Made by a program: the position numbers and the translations under genes | Assembly: GCA_003133565.1 (NCBI GenBank) | Contig: PKYB01000082.1 | Location: 1 to 50,634, forward strand | DNA length: 50,634 bases | Reading direction: 5' to 3' | DNA from: Solirubrobacterales bacterium | GTDB taxonomy: Bacteria > Actinomycetota > Thermoleophilia > Solirubrobacterales > Solirubrobacteraceae | Part shown: one piece after another, positions 50,312 to 50,634 of the stretch | How positions within the stretch are numbered: the first letter of the stretch is position 1 | Layout: each line of letters begins with the position of its first letter | The notes under the pieces: generated by a model | The model's input: only the letters and a program-made list of their open reading frames with translations | Databases searched by the model: none | Told to the model about the DNA's origin: nothing

Positions 50312-50634
50312 CTAAAACGACAGGCGAGAGCCTAAGGCGACCCAGAACAGGACACAGGTAATCGCGATTAAGACGACGACGGCTGCGATCTGAAGTGCCG
50401 GAATTAGACGCCCCGGCTCACCGTCGCTCGCTGGCAGCGTCGCGCTTTGGCCCTCTTCGCGCTCGCGACGGTCGTCGATATACGCGCGGTAGGCGGCGGC
50501 AGGCTGCGCCGAAACTGCTGCAGGGCGAGCCCGTGAGGACACCGTTGGGGGTGGGGGCGGGGCGGATGCTGGTGGCGGTGCGGCGTGAAGTGGCGGTGCG
50601 GCGTGAAGCGATGCTGGTGGGGGTGGAGCCTCGA
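50312..50634 (-). CDS. C-terminal part of a proline-rich, C-terminally membrane-anchored protein (partial)
   Basis: This is a reverse-strand frame that remains open to the edge of the window, so the N-terminus is missing. From the edge it encodes a Pro/Ala/His-rich tract (PPPPASLHAAPPLHAAPPPAS), then about 40 charged residues (YRAYIDDRREREEGQ). It ends in one hydrophobic helix (PALQIAAVVVLIAITCVLFWVAL) and GSRLSF. The topology is tail-anchored or a C-terminal signal-anchor. GTG 50542 could start a 76-residue version, but the in-frame Pro-rich stretch upstream looks coding. Function unknown. Confidence 0.6.
   Translation of the reverse strand, partial: EAPPPPASLHAAPPLHAAPPPASAPPPPPTVSSRARPAAVSAQPAAAYRAYIDDRREREEGQSATLPASDGEPGRLIPALQIAAVVVLIAITCVLFWVALGSRLSF
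50573..50608 (-). repeat. 18-base perfect tandem repeat in the Pro-rich gene
   Basis: The 18-base unit TGGCGGTGCGGCGTGAAG occurs twice in direct succession on the plus strand. It encodes repeated LHAAPP on the minus strand and suggests recent slippage within the Pro-rich tract. Confidence 0.8.

Overview
The window is high-GC, densely packed chromosomal DNA from what looks like a free-living actinobacterium of the class Thermoleophilia (Solirubrobacterales type). This assignment is inferred from three things: very high GC, a type IV pilus locus without a secretin gene, and the actinobacterial core gene order tlyA-nadK-recN-steA-steB-pyrG-xerD, which parallels Mycobacterium tuberculosis Rv1694-Rv1701. 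Most genes overlap by 1-4 bases, many start with GTG, and no gene-free stretch exceeds about 250 bases. No tRNA, rRNA, CRISPR array, insertion sequence or prophage was seen.

Positions 1-16357 carry a split type IV pilus locus. It holds the end of pilB, then pilT and pilC. Next comes an inserted block: a membrane protein, and a reverse-strand operon of a family 39 type glycosyltransferase, response regulator, histidine kinase and RNase D. A small zinc-finger gene follows. The locus resumes with a major pilin, prepilin peptidase pilD, a second near-copy pilin, and a pilM-pilN-pilO-(pilP-like) operon whose last product ends in a collagen-like Gly-Ala-Ser tract. Upstream of pilT, pilin 1 and pilM lie sites resembling sigma-28 (FliA/WhiG) promoters. 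Two of them have identical 12-base core elements.

Positions 16480-20736 are a shikimate operon: aroC, a shikimate kinase/3-dehydroquinate synthase fusion, aroQ, then a Xaa-Pro peptidase. Positions 20628-24582 hold two paralogous reverse-strand membrane glycosyltransferase-like genes, a nine-helix membrane protein with presenilin-like GxGD and PAL-like motifs, and an F420-type (DUF385) oxidoreductase.

Positions 24678-32351 run efp, nusB, xseB, a polyprenyl diphosphate synthase, dxs, tlyA, nadK and recN, covering translation, isoprenoid precursors, rRNA methylation, NADP supply and DNA repair. Positions 32384-38599 hold ilvA, an aldo/keto reductase-like protein lacking two catalytic residues, steA, steB, a membrane protein and a divergent MraY/WecA-family transferase. 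Positions 38583-43546 hold pyrG, an M20-type peptidase, a DUF3866 protein and xerD. Positions 43631-49418 hold mutM, a methyltransferase, a glutaredoxin, recO, dgt and dnaG. The window ends with a small membrane protein gene and the 3' part of a reverse-strand gene for a proline-rich protein with a C-terminal membrane anchor.

The observations most worth following are the presenilin-like protein at 23373-24176 and the sigma-28-like promoters that could tie the pilus operons into one regulon.
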